NCBI RefSeq assembly: GCF_006151805.1
Contig: NZ_VDDA01000001.1
Span: 747,794-811,793, forward strand
DNA from: Methylobacterium terricola
Lineage (GTDB): Bacteria; Pseudomonadota; Alphaproteobacteria; Rhizobiales; Beijerinckiaceae
DNA length: 64,000 nt
Reading direction: 5' to 3'
Shown: positions 28,701 to 38,600 of the stretch, in pieces
Position numbering within the stretch: the first letter of the stretch is position 1
Layout: every line of letters starts with the position of its first letter
Notes under the pieces: model-generated
What the model was told of the DNA's origin: nothing
Databases searched by the model: none
What the model saw: only the letters and a program-made list of their open reading frames with translations
Translations under genes and position numbers: made by a program

Positions 28701-29780
28701 TCAGCGACCGTTGTATTCCGGCAACGACGGCTTGCCGCCGAAGATCACCTGGGACGGGTCGCGCTCGATGTTGCGCACGGCGTTGTTGAGGCTGTTGAGG
28801 GTGCGCTGGCCGTCGGTCGAGAGGGTCTGGACCTCGCGCCGGCCAGCCCCGCTGAGGCGGCTGACGCTCGAGGTCAGGGTGGCGGTGCGCTTGTCGAGGT
28901 TCTCCGACATGGTGCGGAAGGCCCGCCCGGCCTCGCGGATCGAGATCGCGGCGTCGCGCACCTCGGCGAAGGTGCTCTTCCCGGCATCGCCCGAGGCCGA
29001 GCCGAGGAAGCCCTCGGCCCCCTTCAGCACCGCGTCGAGCCGGTCGGCGGAGGCGTTGAGCTTGCCCGCGAGGCTGCGGGCGTCCTTCACTCCCGCCTGG
29101 ACGTCCGGCGAGGCGGCGGCGAGCGCGGCGGAGAACCGGTCGGCATTGTCGATCAGGCTGGCGAGCTTGCGGCCGTCCACCGCCTTGGTCAGGGCGTCGA
29201 GGGCGGGCGCGCTGTCGCCCAGCGTCTTCGAGAAGCGCTCGACATTGGCCAGGGTGCGGTTGATCGCCCCCTCGTTGCCGGCGACCACCCGGTCGAGGCG
29301 CTGCAGCATGTCGTCGGCCCGCTGCGCGATGGTGCGGGCCGCAGCCATCAGGTCCTGGATGTCCGATGCGTCGGCGAAGATGGTCGGGATCGGATCGTTG
29401 TTGGTCGGTGCCAGCGGGGCGGCGTCGGCGCTGCCGCCGACCAGCGCGATCGAGGCGACGCCGGTCAGCATCGTCATGTCGAGGCGGGCACGGGTATCGG
29501 CGCGCAGCGGCGTGCCGCGGGCGACCTCGATGGTCGCCGTGACCCGGCGCGGATCCTGCGGCAGCAGCCGCACGTCGGTCGCCTCGCCGACCCGGATGCC
29601 GTTGAAGGTGACGACCGCCCCCTTGGCGAGCCCGCCGACGCCGCCGGAGAACACGATGCGCACCGGCATCCGGGCCTGGTTGGCGGAGCTGCCGCGCAGC
29701 CAGAACGCGAAGCCGAAGGCAAGTGCGATCACCGCCAGCGTGAAGGCGCCGATCAGGACGTTGTTGGCGCGGGTTTCCAT
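28701..29780 (-). CDS. mlaD: MlaD-family lipid-binding protein (MCE domain)
   Basis: A 359-residue protein with an N-terminal membrane helix (VLIGAFTLAVIALAFGFAFWL), a single MCE domain (about 40-120; VRIVFSGGVGGLAKGAVVTFNGIRVGEATDVRL, GVASIALVGG) and a long C-terminal helical region. MlaD-type hexamers carry phospholipids across the periplasm. It is longer than E. coli MlaD (183 residues) because of the helical tail, as in many alphaproteobacterial orthologues. ATG 29780 gives METRANNVLIG. It lies 111 bp after mlaF and directly before the auxiliary lipoprotein gene. Confidence 0.9.
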   Translation of the reverse strand: METRANNVLIGAFTLAVIALAFGFAFWLRGSSANQARMPVRIVFSGGVGGLAKGAVVTFNGIRVGEATDVRLLPQDPRRVTATIEVARGTPLRADTRARLDMTMLTGVASIALVGGSADAAPLAPTNNDPIPTIFADASDIQDLMAAARTIAQRADDMLQRLDRVVAGNEGAINRTLANVERFSKTLGDSAPALDALTKAVDGRKLASLIDNADRFSAALAAASPDVQAGVKDARSLAGKLNASADRLDAVLKGAEGFLGSASGDAGKSTFAEVRDAAISIREAGRAFRTMSENLDKRTATLTSSVSRLSGAGRREVQTLSTDGQRTLNSLNNAVRNIERDPSQVIFGGKPSLPEYNGR

Positions 29781-29891
29781 GCCGTTAGCGGTTTCCGTAC
29801 GCGTGCGGGGCGAAGGACGGGACCCTCGCGGCATAGCCTCGACGGCCACGCTTAGGCGAGGCGGCGGGGCCGGCGGGTGCGGGACCGCACA

Positions 29892-30737
29892 TCAGGCGAC
29901 GCCCTCCACGATTCCGCGGGATGAGGCGGTCTCGGGGACGACGATCGAGCGGGCGCGCTTGCCGTGGAAGTAGGAGCGCAGCCACGGATGGTCGGAGGCC
30001 AGCATGGCGTCGATCGGCCCCTCGGCGATGATCTGGCCGTCGCCGAGCGCCGCGATGCGGTCGCAGGCGGTGTAGAGGCTGTCGAGGTCGTGGGTGACCA
30101 TGAAGACGGTCAGCCCGAGCGTGCGCTGGAGGGTCGCCACCAGCTCGTCGAACTCGCCGGCGCCGATCGGGTCGAGGCCGGAGGTCGGCTCGTCGAGAAA
30201 CAGCACCTCGGGGTCGAGGGCCAGCGCCCGGGCCAGCGCCGCGCGCTTGATCATGCCGCCGGACAGCTCGGAGGGCAGCTTGTCGGCGGCATCGGGCTTC
30301 AGGCCGACCATCTCGATCTTGAGCCGGGCGAACTCGTCGAGCAGCCGCTCGGAAAGGTTCAGGTGCTCGCGCATCGGCACCTGGATGTTCTGCTTGACGG
30401 TGAGCGCCGAGAACAGCGCCCCCTGCTGAAACAGCACGCCCCAGCGCCGCTCGATCACCCGGCGCTGGGCGAGGGAGAGGCGGTCGACATCCTCGCCGAA
30501 CACCTCGATGGTGCCCGAGCGCTTCGGCACCAGGCCGAGCAGGGTGCGGGTGAGCACCGACTTGCCCTGGCCCGACGGCCCGACGAAGCCCAGGATCTCG
30601 CCGCGGTGGATGTCGAGGTTGAGGCCTTTTAGCACCGTCCGATCGCCGAAGGCGACCACGAGGTCGCGCACGCGGATGATCGCGTCGGGCTCCGGGCGGA
30701 CCGGATGGGTGGGGCTTACCGTGGGCAAGGAACGCAC
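29892..30737 (-). CDS. mlaF: MlaF-type ABC transporter ATP-binding protein
   Basis: A 281-residue ABC ATPase: Walker A GPSGQGKS (about 53-60), Q-loop FQQGALFSALTV, signature LSGGMIKRAALARALALDP, Walker B EVLFLDEPTSGLDP and the switch His in VTHDLDSL. The GQGKS variant and the Gly-Met signature (LSGGMIKR) are typical of MlaF. The start is the GTG at 30737. It follows the permease gene with nine bases between and belongs to the same operon. Confidence 0.93.
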   Translation of the reverse strand: MRSLPTVSPTHPVRPEPDAIIRVRDLVVAFGDRTVLKGLNLDIHRGEILGFVGPSGQGKSVLTRTLLGLVPKRSGTIEVFGEDVDRLSLAQRRVIERRWGVLFQQGALFSALTVKQNIQVPMREHLNLSERLLDEFARLKIEMVGLKPDAADKLPSELSGGMIKRAALARALALDPEVLFLDEPTSGLDPIGAGEFDELVATLQRTLGLTVFMVTHDLDSLYTACDRIAALGDGQIIAEGPIDAMLASDHPWLRSYFHGKRARSIVVPETASSRGIVEGVA

Positions 30738-30746
30738 TCGCCTCGC

Positions 30747-31916
30747 TCAGAAGTCGATGGCCGCGAAGAACACCGCGAAGAGTCCATCGAGGACGATGAC
30801 CATGAAGATAGACTTGACGACTGAGGCGGTGACGTGGCGGCCGAGCGACTCGGCCGAGCCCTCGACCATGAATCCCTCGACCGAGGCGATGATGCCGATG
30901 ATCAGCGCCATGAACGGCGCCTTGATCAGGCCGATCGCGACGTGGCGGAAGCCGATGGCGTTCTGGAGCCGGAAGGCGAAGGCCTCGAGCGACAGCCCGC
31001 CATAGACCAGCGAAGTCAGCGCGCCGCCGGCGAGGGCCGCGAGGTCGGCGAGGAAGGCCAGCAGCGGCAGGGCCAGCATCAGCGCGAGGATGCGCGGCAC
31101 GATCAGGATCTCGATCGGGTCGAGCCCCATGACCCGCAGCGCGTCGACCTCCTCGCGCATCCGCATCGAGCCGATCTCCGCCGTGAAGGCCGAGCCGGAC
31201 CGGCCCGCGACCATGATCGAGGTCAGCAGCACCCCGAGCTCGCGCAGCGACAGGATGCCGATCATGTTGACGACGTAGCTCTGGGCACCGAAGCGCTGGA
31301 GCTGGATGATGCCCTGCTGCGTGACGATGCAGCCGACCAGGAACGAGATCAGCATGATGATCGGCGCGCCGCGGAGCGCGATCTGCTCGATCTGGTTGAT
31401 GAGGGCGGGCCCGCGGAAGCTGCGCGGCCGGGCCAGCACCCGCAGGCAGCCCGACACCACCTCGCCCAGGAAGGCGAGCCCGGCGAGGCCCTGGCGCCCG
31501 AGGCTGCGGATGCCCGCGCCCAGGCCCGCCACCGGATCGAGCGGGTGGAAGCGCCGGCGGCGCGCGGCCGGGGCGGCCTCGCGATACGCGACCTCGCGCA
31601 GCAGGATCAGGTGCTCGGGCGCGGCGCCCGCATAGGCCGTGCCGGCGCCGAGGGCGGCGCGGGTGCGCTCCAGCACCCAGGCGCCCAGGGTGTCGAGGCG
31701 GGCCAACCCCGAGAGGTCGATGACGAGGGAGCCGCCCCCGGCCGCGGCCAGCATCTCGGCCGCCGCAGCCTCGACGGCGGGGGCCTGGTCGGCGGTCCAG
31801 CGTCCGGTGAGGCGCGCGGCGAGACCGTCGCGCATGCGCTCGACCGCGGCGCGGGCCGGATCGGCCCCCCGCGTGATGGGTGCGGTCGGCACGGGCCGGC
31901 CTCCCTCGTTCGCCAC
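30747..31916 (-). CDS. mlaE: MlaE-type permease with N-terminal STAS domain
   Basis: A 389-residue protein. The first 120 residues form a STAS (MlaB-like) domain (SLVIDLSGLARLDTLGAWVLERT); the rest is the MlaE permease with QIEQIALRGAPIIMLISFLVG, IMVAGRSGSAFTAEIGSMRMREEVDALRVMG and ASVEGFMVEGSAESLGRHVT. In E. coli MlaB is a separate protein; here it is fused. I chose GTG 31916 because an AGAGG box lies seven bases upstream; the open frame continues upstream without support. First gene of the mlaEFD-lipoprotein operon, which moves phospholipids between membranes. Confidence 0.92.
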   Translation of the reverse strand: MANEGGRPVPTAPITRGADPARAAVERMRDGLAARLTGRWTADQAPAVEAAAAEMLAAAGGGSLVIDLSGLARLDTLGAWVLERTRAALGAGTAYAGAAPEHLILLREVAYREAAPAARRRRFHPLDPVAGLGAGIRSLGRQGLAGLAFLGEVVSGCLRVLARPRSFRGPALINQIEQIALRGAPIIMLISFLVGCIVTQQGIIQLQRFGAQSYVVNMIGILSLRELGVLLTSIMVAGRSGSAFTAEIGSMRMREEVDALRVMGLDPIEILIVPRILALMLALPLLAFLADLAALAGGALTSLVYGGLSLEAFAFRLQNAIGFRHVAIGLIKAPFMALIIGIIASVEGFMVEGSAESLGRHVTASVVKSIFMVIVLDGLFAVFFAAIDF

Positions 31917-32001
31917 ATGATCCTCTCGGATCGGATCCCCTCGCGCCGGTCCTATACCCCGGCATGCTAACAATTCGCAAACCAACGCGCGTGACCGCAA
32001 C

Positions 32002-33222
32002 TCAGCGTCGTGCCGCGGGGGCCTGTCGCGAGGCCCGCGCGGCCGCCACCGTGAGGGCGAGGCCGAGCCCCGCCACCGGTAGCATCAGCCCGAAGGCGAG
32101 GGGCCCGCCGCCGGCCCGGTAGGCCGCGCCGCTCGCCAGGGTGGCGGAGGCCGAGGCGAGGGAGGCGCAGGCCGCGTAGGTGCCCTGCGCGGCGCCGCGC
32201 GCCCCCTCTGGGGCGAGGCGCGACAGGGCCGCCATGGCGCCGAGCTGCGTCGCCCCGAAGGTCAGGCCGTGCAGGGCCTGGAGCGGCAGCACCAGGGCCG
32301 GCAGGCCGGCCGCCGCCAGGAGCCCGGCCCAGCGCAGGAGGGCGGCGGCGGCCCCGAGGCCGAGCAGGCGGAACGGCGCGTCGCGCAACCAGTCGATGCG
32401 CCCGGCCATCGCGAAGAATCCGATCTCGGCGACGACGCCGACGCCCCAGGCGAGTCCGGTCTCGGCCGGCGACAGGCCGAGGCTCGTCCAGTGGATCGAC
32501 CCGAAGGCGTAGACCGCGGCGTGGCTCGCCTGGATCGCCGCGCCCGCCGCGATGGCGAGCCACAGGGCGGCCGGCAGGCGCGCCCGCCCGGAGGCGCGCC
32601 GGGCCGGGGCGGATGCCGCCTCCCGGCGCAGCAGCAGGGCGGCGCCGCAGGCCGAGGCGAGCTCCAGCCCGGCGAGGAAGCCCGGGATGCCGCCGGTGCC
32701 GACGCGGCCGAGGAGCCAGCCGCCGAGGAGGCTCGCGACCAGGAAGCCCAGGGAGCCGCCGAGCCGGATCCGGGCATAGTCGAGGCCCGGGCGTCGGCGC
32801 ACTGCAGCGAGGCTCTGGTAATCGAGGCAGGGCACCAGGGAGGCGCCGGCGATCGCGTTGAGAACGATCGTGCCGGCGAGGAACGGCCAGCCGAGGGATG
32901 CCGCTCCGGGCATCAGGGCGTAGGTCGCCGCGAGGCCGAGGCTGCCGGCGACCATCAGCGTGCGCGGCGCGACGCCCCGGTCGATCAGGCTGACGAGCGG
33001 CGCGGTCGCCCCGATCCGGACCAGGATCGGCAGGGCCACCAGCGCCCCGATCAGCTCCGGACCGAGGCCGAGCCCGGCGAGCCAGAGCGGCAGGAACGGC
33101 ATCGCCACGCCGATGCCGGCGAAGACCGCGGCGTAGAGGAGGGCGAGGCGCAGGCCGTCGCGGGAGGAGGGGAGGGACGACAGGCGGGGCGGCACGGGGA
33201 GCCTCGGGCACGAGCGAATCAC
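32002..33222 (-). CDS. MFS transporter (PPP/HcaT-like)
   Basis: A 406-residue twelve-helix MFS permease with the N-terminal half GIGVAMPFLPLWLAGLGLGPELIGALVALP and a mid-segment similar to the phenylpropionate/nucleoside permease branch (LDYQSLAAVRRRPGLDYARIRLGGSLGFLVASLLGG). It uses a GTG start. No substrate evidence. It is not in the Mla operon by any obvious coupling, but runs in the same direction with an 86-bp gap before mlaE. Confidence 0.85.
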   Translation of the reverse strand: MIRSCPRLPVPPRLSSLPSSRDGLRLALLYAAVFAGIGVAMPFLPLWLAGLGLGPELIGALVALPILVRIGATAPLVSLIDRGVAPRTLMVAGSLGLAATYALMPGAASLGWPFLAGTIVLNAIAGASLVPCLDYQSLAAVRRRPGLDYARIRLGGSLGFLVASLLGGWLLGRVGTGGIPGFLAGLELASACGAALLLRREAASAPARRASGRARLPAALWLAIAAGAAIQASHAAVYAFGSIHWTSLGLSPAETGLAWGVGVVAEIGFFAMAGRIDWLRDAPFRLLGLGAAAALLRWAGLLAAAGLPALVLPLQALHGLTFGATQLGAMAALSRLAPEGARGAAQGTYAACASLASASATLASGAAYRAGGGPLAFGLMLPVAGLGLALTVAAARASRQAPAARR

Positions 33223-33347
33223 GCGCCGTCTGGCGGGCCTGGCGTAAGCGGCCGTTAACGCCGGGATGTCAAGCCTGAACCACGATCGGCCCTCGCGGGC
33301 GGTGCCGCCGAGGCGTTCCGTCGGCGGGCGATCAAAGGGCAGGTGAG

Positions 33348-34229
33348 ATGGCCGGGACCCCTTCGCTCCCCATGCCGCGGGAAGAATACGACGTCATCGA
33401 GGGCGCGATGCTGGAGACGGCGCGGGGGCGCTGGTTCCTCGGCGAGTATGCCAAGCGCAACCGCACCGCCGATACCGACGTGCTGCTGCAGGCGATCGGC
33501 CGGCTCGAGACGGCCGTGATCGGCGACCGTATGCCGGTCGGCATGGAGCGGCTGCGCTTCGACCTGATCGAGATGGCGAAGGCGATCAGCCGCACCAAGT
33601 CCGAGATCGCGGCGATCCATACCCCGGACCAGGACCAGAGCCGGCTCGGCGCGGCCTCGGAGGCCCTCGACGGCATCGTGCGCACCACCGAGCGCGCGAC
33701 CTCGGACATCCTGCAGGCCGCCGAGGAGGTGCAGGAGGTGGCCTGGACCCTGCGCGAGACCGGGGCCGACAGCCGGGTCTGCGACCGCCTCGACCAGAAC
33801 GCGACCCAGATCTACACCGCCTGCTCGTTCCAGGACCTGACGGCGCAGCGCACCGGCCGCATCGTCAACACCCTGCGCTACCTCGAGCAGCGCCTGACCG
33901 CGATGATCGAGATCTGGGCCAGCGAGGACGACCCGCCGGCACCGGAAGCGGATCGGGCCGCGGTGCCGGAGACCGCCCTCGACCAGAACGACGTCGACCA
34001 GATCGTGGCGACCGGCAAGGGCGGCGCGGAGGCCGGGGCCGAGGAGCCCGCGACCCTGCCGCGGCTTCGCCTGGTCGAGCCGGGCCTTCCCGACGACATC
34101 GCCGACGACATCGCCTTCGTGCCGGTTCGCGACGAGCCGGCGCCGGCCGACGACGCCATGGCGCTGGAGGACGCCTTCGCGGAGATCGACGACCTCGCCC
34201 TCGGCGAGAAGCTCGCCCGCTTCACCTGA
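33348..34229 (+). CDS. CheZ-like protein phosphatase
   Basis: A 293-residue mostly helical protein. The region around residues 160-175 carries TACSFQDLTAQRTGRI, the CheZ motif in which the conserved Gln (DLTxQR) promotes hydrolysis of phospho-CheY. The helical hairpin (about 60-185) is followed by an acidic, Asp/Ala-rich tail that may bind the response regulator, as the CheZ C-terminus does. ATG 33348 is a good fit with gcaggtgag upstream. No other chemotaxis gene is adjacent; the MCP-like gene lies 11 kb away. Function is by motif only. Confidence 0.8.
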   Translation: MAGTPSLPMPREEYDVIEGAMLETARGRWFLGEYAKRNRTADTDVLLQAIGRLETAVIGDRMPVGMERLRFDLIEMAKAISRTKSEIAAIHTPDQDQSRLGAASEALDGIVRTTERATSDILQAAEEVQEVAWTLRETGADSRVCDRLDQNATQIYTACSFQDLTAQRTGRIVNTLRYLEQRLTAMIEIWASEDDPPAPEADRAAVPETALDQNDVDQIVATGKGGAEAGAEEPATLPRLRLVEPGLPDDIADDIAFVPVRDEPAPADDAMALEDAFAEIDDLALGEKLARFT

Positions 34230-34320
34230 CGTCCTCGCCGGGGCGCCGGATCCGCCCTCGCGGCGCCACGATCGCCTTGCAGGGACCCCGTGCCCCGCCT
34301 TGCTCTCACACCCGGCCGCG

Positions 34321-34761
34321 ATGACCCTGCACCTCCTCAAGCTCTGCGTCGGCTGCGAGTCCATCGCCGATCTCGAGGACTGGATCGCCGCCCGCCGGGC
34401 CGAGGCCGTGCGCCAGGGCCGCCCGCACGAGCAGGCCCACGTCACCCGCATGGTTCCGAAGCGCGGCGGCGAGATCGCCGGGGCGGGCTCGCTGTACTGG
34501 GTGATCCGCGGCCAGATCGCCTGCCGGCAGCCGGTCCTGGCGATCCGTCCCTTCACCGACGGCGAGGGAGTCGGCCGCTGCCGCCTCGTCCTCGACCCGG
34601 AGGTCACCCCGGTCGAGCCCCGGCCGTGCCGGCCGTTCCAGGGCTGGCGCTACCTCGCGGCGGCGGACGCCCCCCGGGACATCTCCCGCCACGCCGCCGG
34701 CGACCTCGCGGCGATGCCGGAAGCGATGCGGCGGGAACTGGCGTCGCTGGGGCTGCTCTGA
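34321..34761 (+). CDS. DUF1489 family protein
   Basis: A 146-residue protein of the DUF1489 family, recognised from LHLLKLCVGCESIADLEDWI, the VTRMVPKR strand and the FQGWRYLAAADAPRDI motif. The family is found in alphaproteobacteria and has no known function. ATG 34321 is favoured; a TTG at 34300 is in frame. It begins 91 bases after the CheZ-like gene and could share its transcript. Confidence 0.88.
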   Translation: MTLHLLKLCVGCESIADLEDWIAARRAEAVRQGRPHEQAHVTRMVPKRGGEIAGAGSLYWVIRGQIACRQPVLAIRPFTDGEGVGRCRLVLDPEVTPVEPRPCRPFQGWRYLAAADAPRDISRHAAGDLAAMPEAMRRELASLGLL

Positions 34762-34803
34762 GGGGGCGGTCCGAGCCGGCGCCGCCCTGATCCCCTCCCG
34801 CTC

Positions 34804-34840
34804 GTTCCGGGGTCGCGAAGCGGCGCCCGGGATCCGGAAC
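34804..34840. repeat. Intergenic inverted repeat, weaker member of the GGGATGAC-type family
   Basis: gttccgg (34804-34810) and ccggaac (34834-34840) frame a GC-rich loop containing cccggga. It follows the DUF1489 gene and precedes a convergent gene, again a position expected of a terminator-like palindrome. Confidence 0.45.
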
Positions 34841-34916
34841 CTTCGGTCGTTCAGCAGGGCGTCAGCACGGCCGTCGGAATCGGACGGGCGCCGGGCTGTC
34901 GGCAGCCCCCGTTCCC

Positions 34917-35408
34917 TCAGCCCCCCACACCCGTCTCTAGCGTCCGCAGGATCCAGGCGTCGCGGCTGACCTTCGCCTTGGCCGCCGCGGCGTCGATCTG
35001 GTCCGACAGGGCGGTCGGGACCGGGACGGTGACGAGGATCCGCGTCGCGTCCTGGGCGGGGTCGTAGACGAGGGTCGTGAGCTGCGCGGCGAAGCTGCGC
35101 AGGGCCGATTGCTTCTGCGGCAGGGTCAGGCTCGGATCGCGGTCGATCACCGGGCAGTAGGACGCCACCGCGTGGTCGATGATCGCGCCGTTCGACAGGC
35201 CCTCGGCCCGCAGGCGCTGGACCGCGGCGTGCAGGTCGCGGTTCGACCCGGCGGCGGCCCCCGGCTTGGCGATGGCCTCGAACAGCGGTCCGTCCGGCGC
35301 GCCCTTGCCGTTGCCGGGGCACGCGAGGCCGTCCGCCGCCGCCGGCCACGCCGCGAGCACCAGCAAGCCGGCCAGGGTCAGGGAGGGGAGGCGGGATGCA
35401 ACGCTCAT
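34917..35408 (-). CDS. Hypothetical secreted protein
   Basis: A 163-residue protein with a signal peptide (LAGLLVLAAWPAAADG; cleavage after about residue 25) and a mature part that starts LACPGNGKGAPDG and ends in an Asp/Ala-rich segment (YDPAQDATRILVTVPVPTALSDQIDAAAAKAKVSR). Cysteines at about 30 and 84 could form a disulphide. No domain recognised. ATG 35408 has a GAGGAC box upstream. It is located in the periplasm by inference. Confidence 0.65.
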   Translation of the reverse strand: MSVASRLPSLTLAGLLVLAAWPAAADGLACPGNGKGAPDGPLFEAIAKPGAAAGSNRDLHAAVQRLRAEGLSNGAIIDHAVASYCPVIDRDPSLTLPQKQSALRSFAAQLTTLVYDPAQDATRILVTVPVPTALSDQIDAAAAKAKVSRDAWILRTLETGVGG

Positions 35409-35627
35409 GACAGTCCTCGCTCGACGGGAAGGATCGCGGCGGTGGCGGGATCGCCTCGCGGGCGAAGCATCCGGCAGGCGATCCGTTCATCTCATGGTCG
35501 GAGAACGTCGCCGCCGCCGCGACGTTGCGTCCCGCGAAGATGAAAAACCCGTAATGCAACGAGCGGGTCGTCGTAACTCTGGGTCACACGCCAGGATCGT
35601 CGATGCGGAACCGGCCGCCGGAACGAA

Positions 35628-35667
35628 GAAGGCCCCCTCCGGTCCAGCGGGACCGGAGGGGGCCTTC
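35628..35667. terminator. Strong bidirectional hairpin downstream of the giant gene
   Basis: An 18-bp perfect stem gaaggccccctccggtcc / ggaccggagggggccttc with a 4-base loop. On the minus strand it is followed by ttcgttcc, and it lies about 30 bases beyond the stop of the giant gene. Confidence 0.75.
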
Positions 35668-35696
35668 GTTCGGCCGAGGCGGGTGCCGGGGGAGCC

Positions 35697-38600
35697 TTAC
35701 GCCCCCTCGAACCGCCCGCTGGCATGGGCCAGCATCGTGTAGACCTTGCCGCTCTCCGAGGTGAGGTAGGCATTGGCCCGGCGCGGGTCCTTGTCGGTGC
35801 GGGAGACCTCGCCCAGCAGGCGCTCGAACTCCCGCACGTAATGGTCGACGGTCCGGCGGAACTCCGGCTCGGCCCGGTAGCGGCGGCGGATCTCGTCGAA
35901 GGTCTGCTGCCCCTCCGCCGTGTAGAGGCGGCGGGTGAACAGGTTCGTCTCGCCGCGCCGGTACCGCTCCCACAGGTCCACGGCGGCGCCGTGCTCGATC
36001 ATCCGGGCGATGTTGCTCGAGATCGAGTCGATCGCCGCCGCTCCGGCCCGGTCGGAGGCCGGCTCGCCGGCCTGGCCCGCCTTCGCCTGGCCGGACTTGC
36101 CTTGACCGGACCTGCCTTGGCCGTTCTTCGCCTGGCCGGTCACCGGCCCCTCGACCTCATCCTCCTGCGAGGCGCGGGTGAGGAGGTCGGAGAGCCAGCC
36201 GCCGGATCCGGCCGGCCGGTTCGCCCCTGCCGGGGCGGCCGGACGGGCAGCCTGGGGCGCCGCCGGACGGGACTGGCCTTGAGCCGGGCGGGCCAGCCCG
36301 GAGCCCTCGGCCGTCTGGGCCGTGGACTTCGCCGGCGTCGCCGGCTGAGCCGCCGGCTTGGCGCCTTGAGCCGCCGGCTTCGCCGCCGGGGCCTGGGCCG
36401 CTGGCACCTGTGCGACCGGCTCCTGCGCCACCGGCGCTTGGGCCACCGGCGCTTGGGCGACCGGCGCTTGGGCGACTCGAGCCTGGGCGACCGGGGTCGG
36501 TGCCGGGGCCAGCGGCCTGGGAGCCGCCGGGGCCGGGACCGCCGGAGCGGAGCGGCCGGCTTCCGCGGCGCGGGGCTGCGCCACGTCGACCGAGCGCGGC
36601 GAACGCTGAACCAGGGCCGAGAGCTCGTTCAGGGCCTTGATCTGCTCGGCCACCACCCGGCGCATCTCGCCGGTGGCGTCCTGCGCCTCCTGCGGGATGC
36701 TGACCACGCCGCGCTGCAGGTCGCCGCGGATCTCCTCCAGGGTGCGGCGGATCTCGGTCGCCATGCCGCGCATGGATTCCACCGTGCCCTGGAAGCGCTC
36801 GGCGGCGTCGCCGAACGCCTCGCGCATCTCGCCCGAGGCACCCGCCACCGCCTGGCGCACCGATTCGGCCGCCCGCTCGCCCTCCTGGCCGGTGCCGGAG
36901 CGCAGGCGCTCGAACGCCTCCGTCACGGCGCTGCCGGCCTGGCGGGCGCTGGTCTCGATCTCGCGGCCGAGCGCCTGGGTGCGGGCCTCGATGGTCTTCA
37001 GCGTCGCCTCGACCCGGGCGCCGACGCCCTCCGTGGCGGCGGCCAAGGCCGCCGAGCGGGCGTCGATGCTGCCGAGCAGGGCGTCGATCTCGGCCTGGCG
37101 GTCGCCGAGCGAGGCGTTGACCCGGCCCTCGGCGCCCTCCAGCGCGCCGGCGGCCTGCGTCAGGTCACCGATATGCTGGCGCGCGGTCTCGGTGAGCGCC
37201 TTGCCGCGGGCGTCGAGCGTCGCGGCGAGGCCGGCCGCCTGGCGCAGCGCGCCCGTCGCCGCGCCCTGGAGCGCATCGACCTGCTCGGCCACCCGGTCGG
37301 ACGCCTTGCCGGTCTCGGCGGCGATCTCGGCGAGCGCCGCCTGGATCTCCTGCACCCGGCCCGACAGCCCGCCCTCGATCGCCGACAGGTTCTCGCCGGA
37401 CTTGCCGATGAGGTCCTGCAGGGCGCCCGACGCCGCCTCGATGCGGCCGATCAGGCCGCCGAGCTCGCCGCTGAGGCGCTGGTTGACGCGGGTGAGGGCT
37501 TCCACCGCCCGGGCCGCGCCCTGGTCGGCCGCCCGGCGCAGGGTCTCGGCCGCCTCCGAGGACAGGGCCGCCAGCGTCTCGGCCCGTTCGCCGAGCGCCG
37601 CCACGGCGCCGCCCATCCCCTCGGTGACCGCCCGCTCCAGCGCCTCGCTGCGCTGGGCCAGCACCGCCACCAGCTCGCTGCCGGGGCCTTCCACCAGGCC
37701 GCGCAGCTGCGCCACCTGACGGTCGAGCCCCTGGACGGTCTCGCCGCTCGCCGCCAACGCCGCCACCAGGGCGCCGCCGCGCTGATCGAGGGTCCGCTGC
37801 AGCGACGCGGTCGTCGCCTCGAGCCGCTCGCCCAAGGCTCCGCCGCGCTGATCGACGATCTGGCGCAGGGTCTCGACCCGCTCGGCGAGGCCGCGGTTCA
37901 GCTCGTTGCCGCGCCCGTCGATGGTCTGGGTCAGGTCGCGGGCGGTCTCGGCGAGCGCCCGGGTGAGCCCGCTGCTGCGCTGGTCGATCAGCGCCGCGAA
38001 GGCCGCCGCGCGGCGGTCGAAGCCCGAGCTGAGCTGGGCGCTGCGCTCGTCGACCGCCGCGGCGAGGGCCGCGGTGCGCTCGTCCATGGCGCCGTGCAGG
38101 TTCGCCACCCGCTCGTCGAGGGCCGCGGTGAGGGCCGCCGTGCGGGCATCGACGAGGGCCGCGTAGGCATCGCTGCGGTCGTCGAAGGCGTCGGCCAGGG
38201 CCTCGCCGCGGGCCGCCACCAGGGCGGCGAAGGCGCGCATGCGGCCGTCGATGCGGGCGGTGAAGGCGGCGCTGCGCTCGTCGACGCTGCCGGACAGGGC
38301 CTCGGTGCGGGCCTGCATCAGGGCGGCGAGTTCCGCCGCCTTGCCGTCGACCAGGGCGCCGAAGGCCGCCGCCCGCTCCTCGACGGTGCCGTCGAGGATC
38401 TGGACGCTGTCTCGCAGGCGCTCGGCCACCGCCGTGCTGCCGGCATCGAGCCGCTGGCCCAACGCCTCGACCTGCCCGCCGAGCACCGCGTCGAGGGCGG
38501 CGCGGCTGCGCTCCAGCGCCGTCGACAGCTCGGCAACCCGGGCGTCGAGGAGGGCGGCCAGCGCCGCGCCGCGGCCGTCGAAGGTCTCGGCGAGGTCGCT

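Noticed and set aside
37953-38319. 33-bp periodic repeats that might suggest a CRISPR array
   Set aside because: There are no constant repeats separated by unique spacers; the period is explained by in-frame 11-residue protein repeats.
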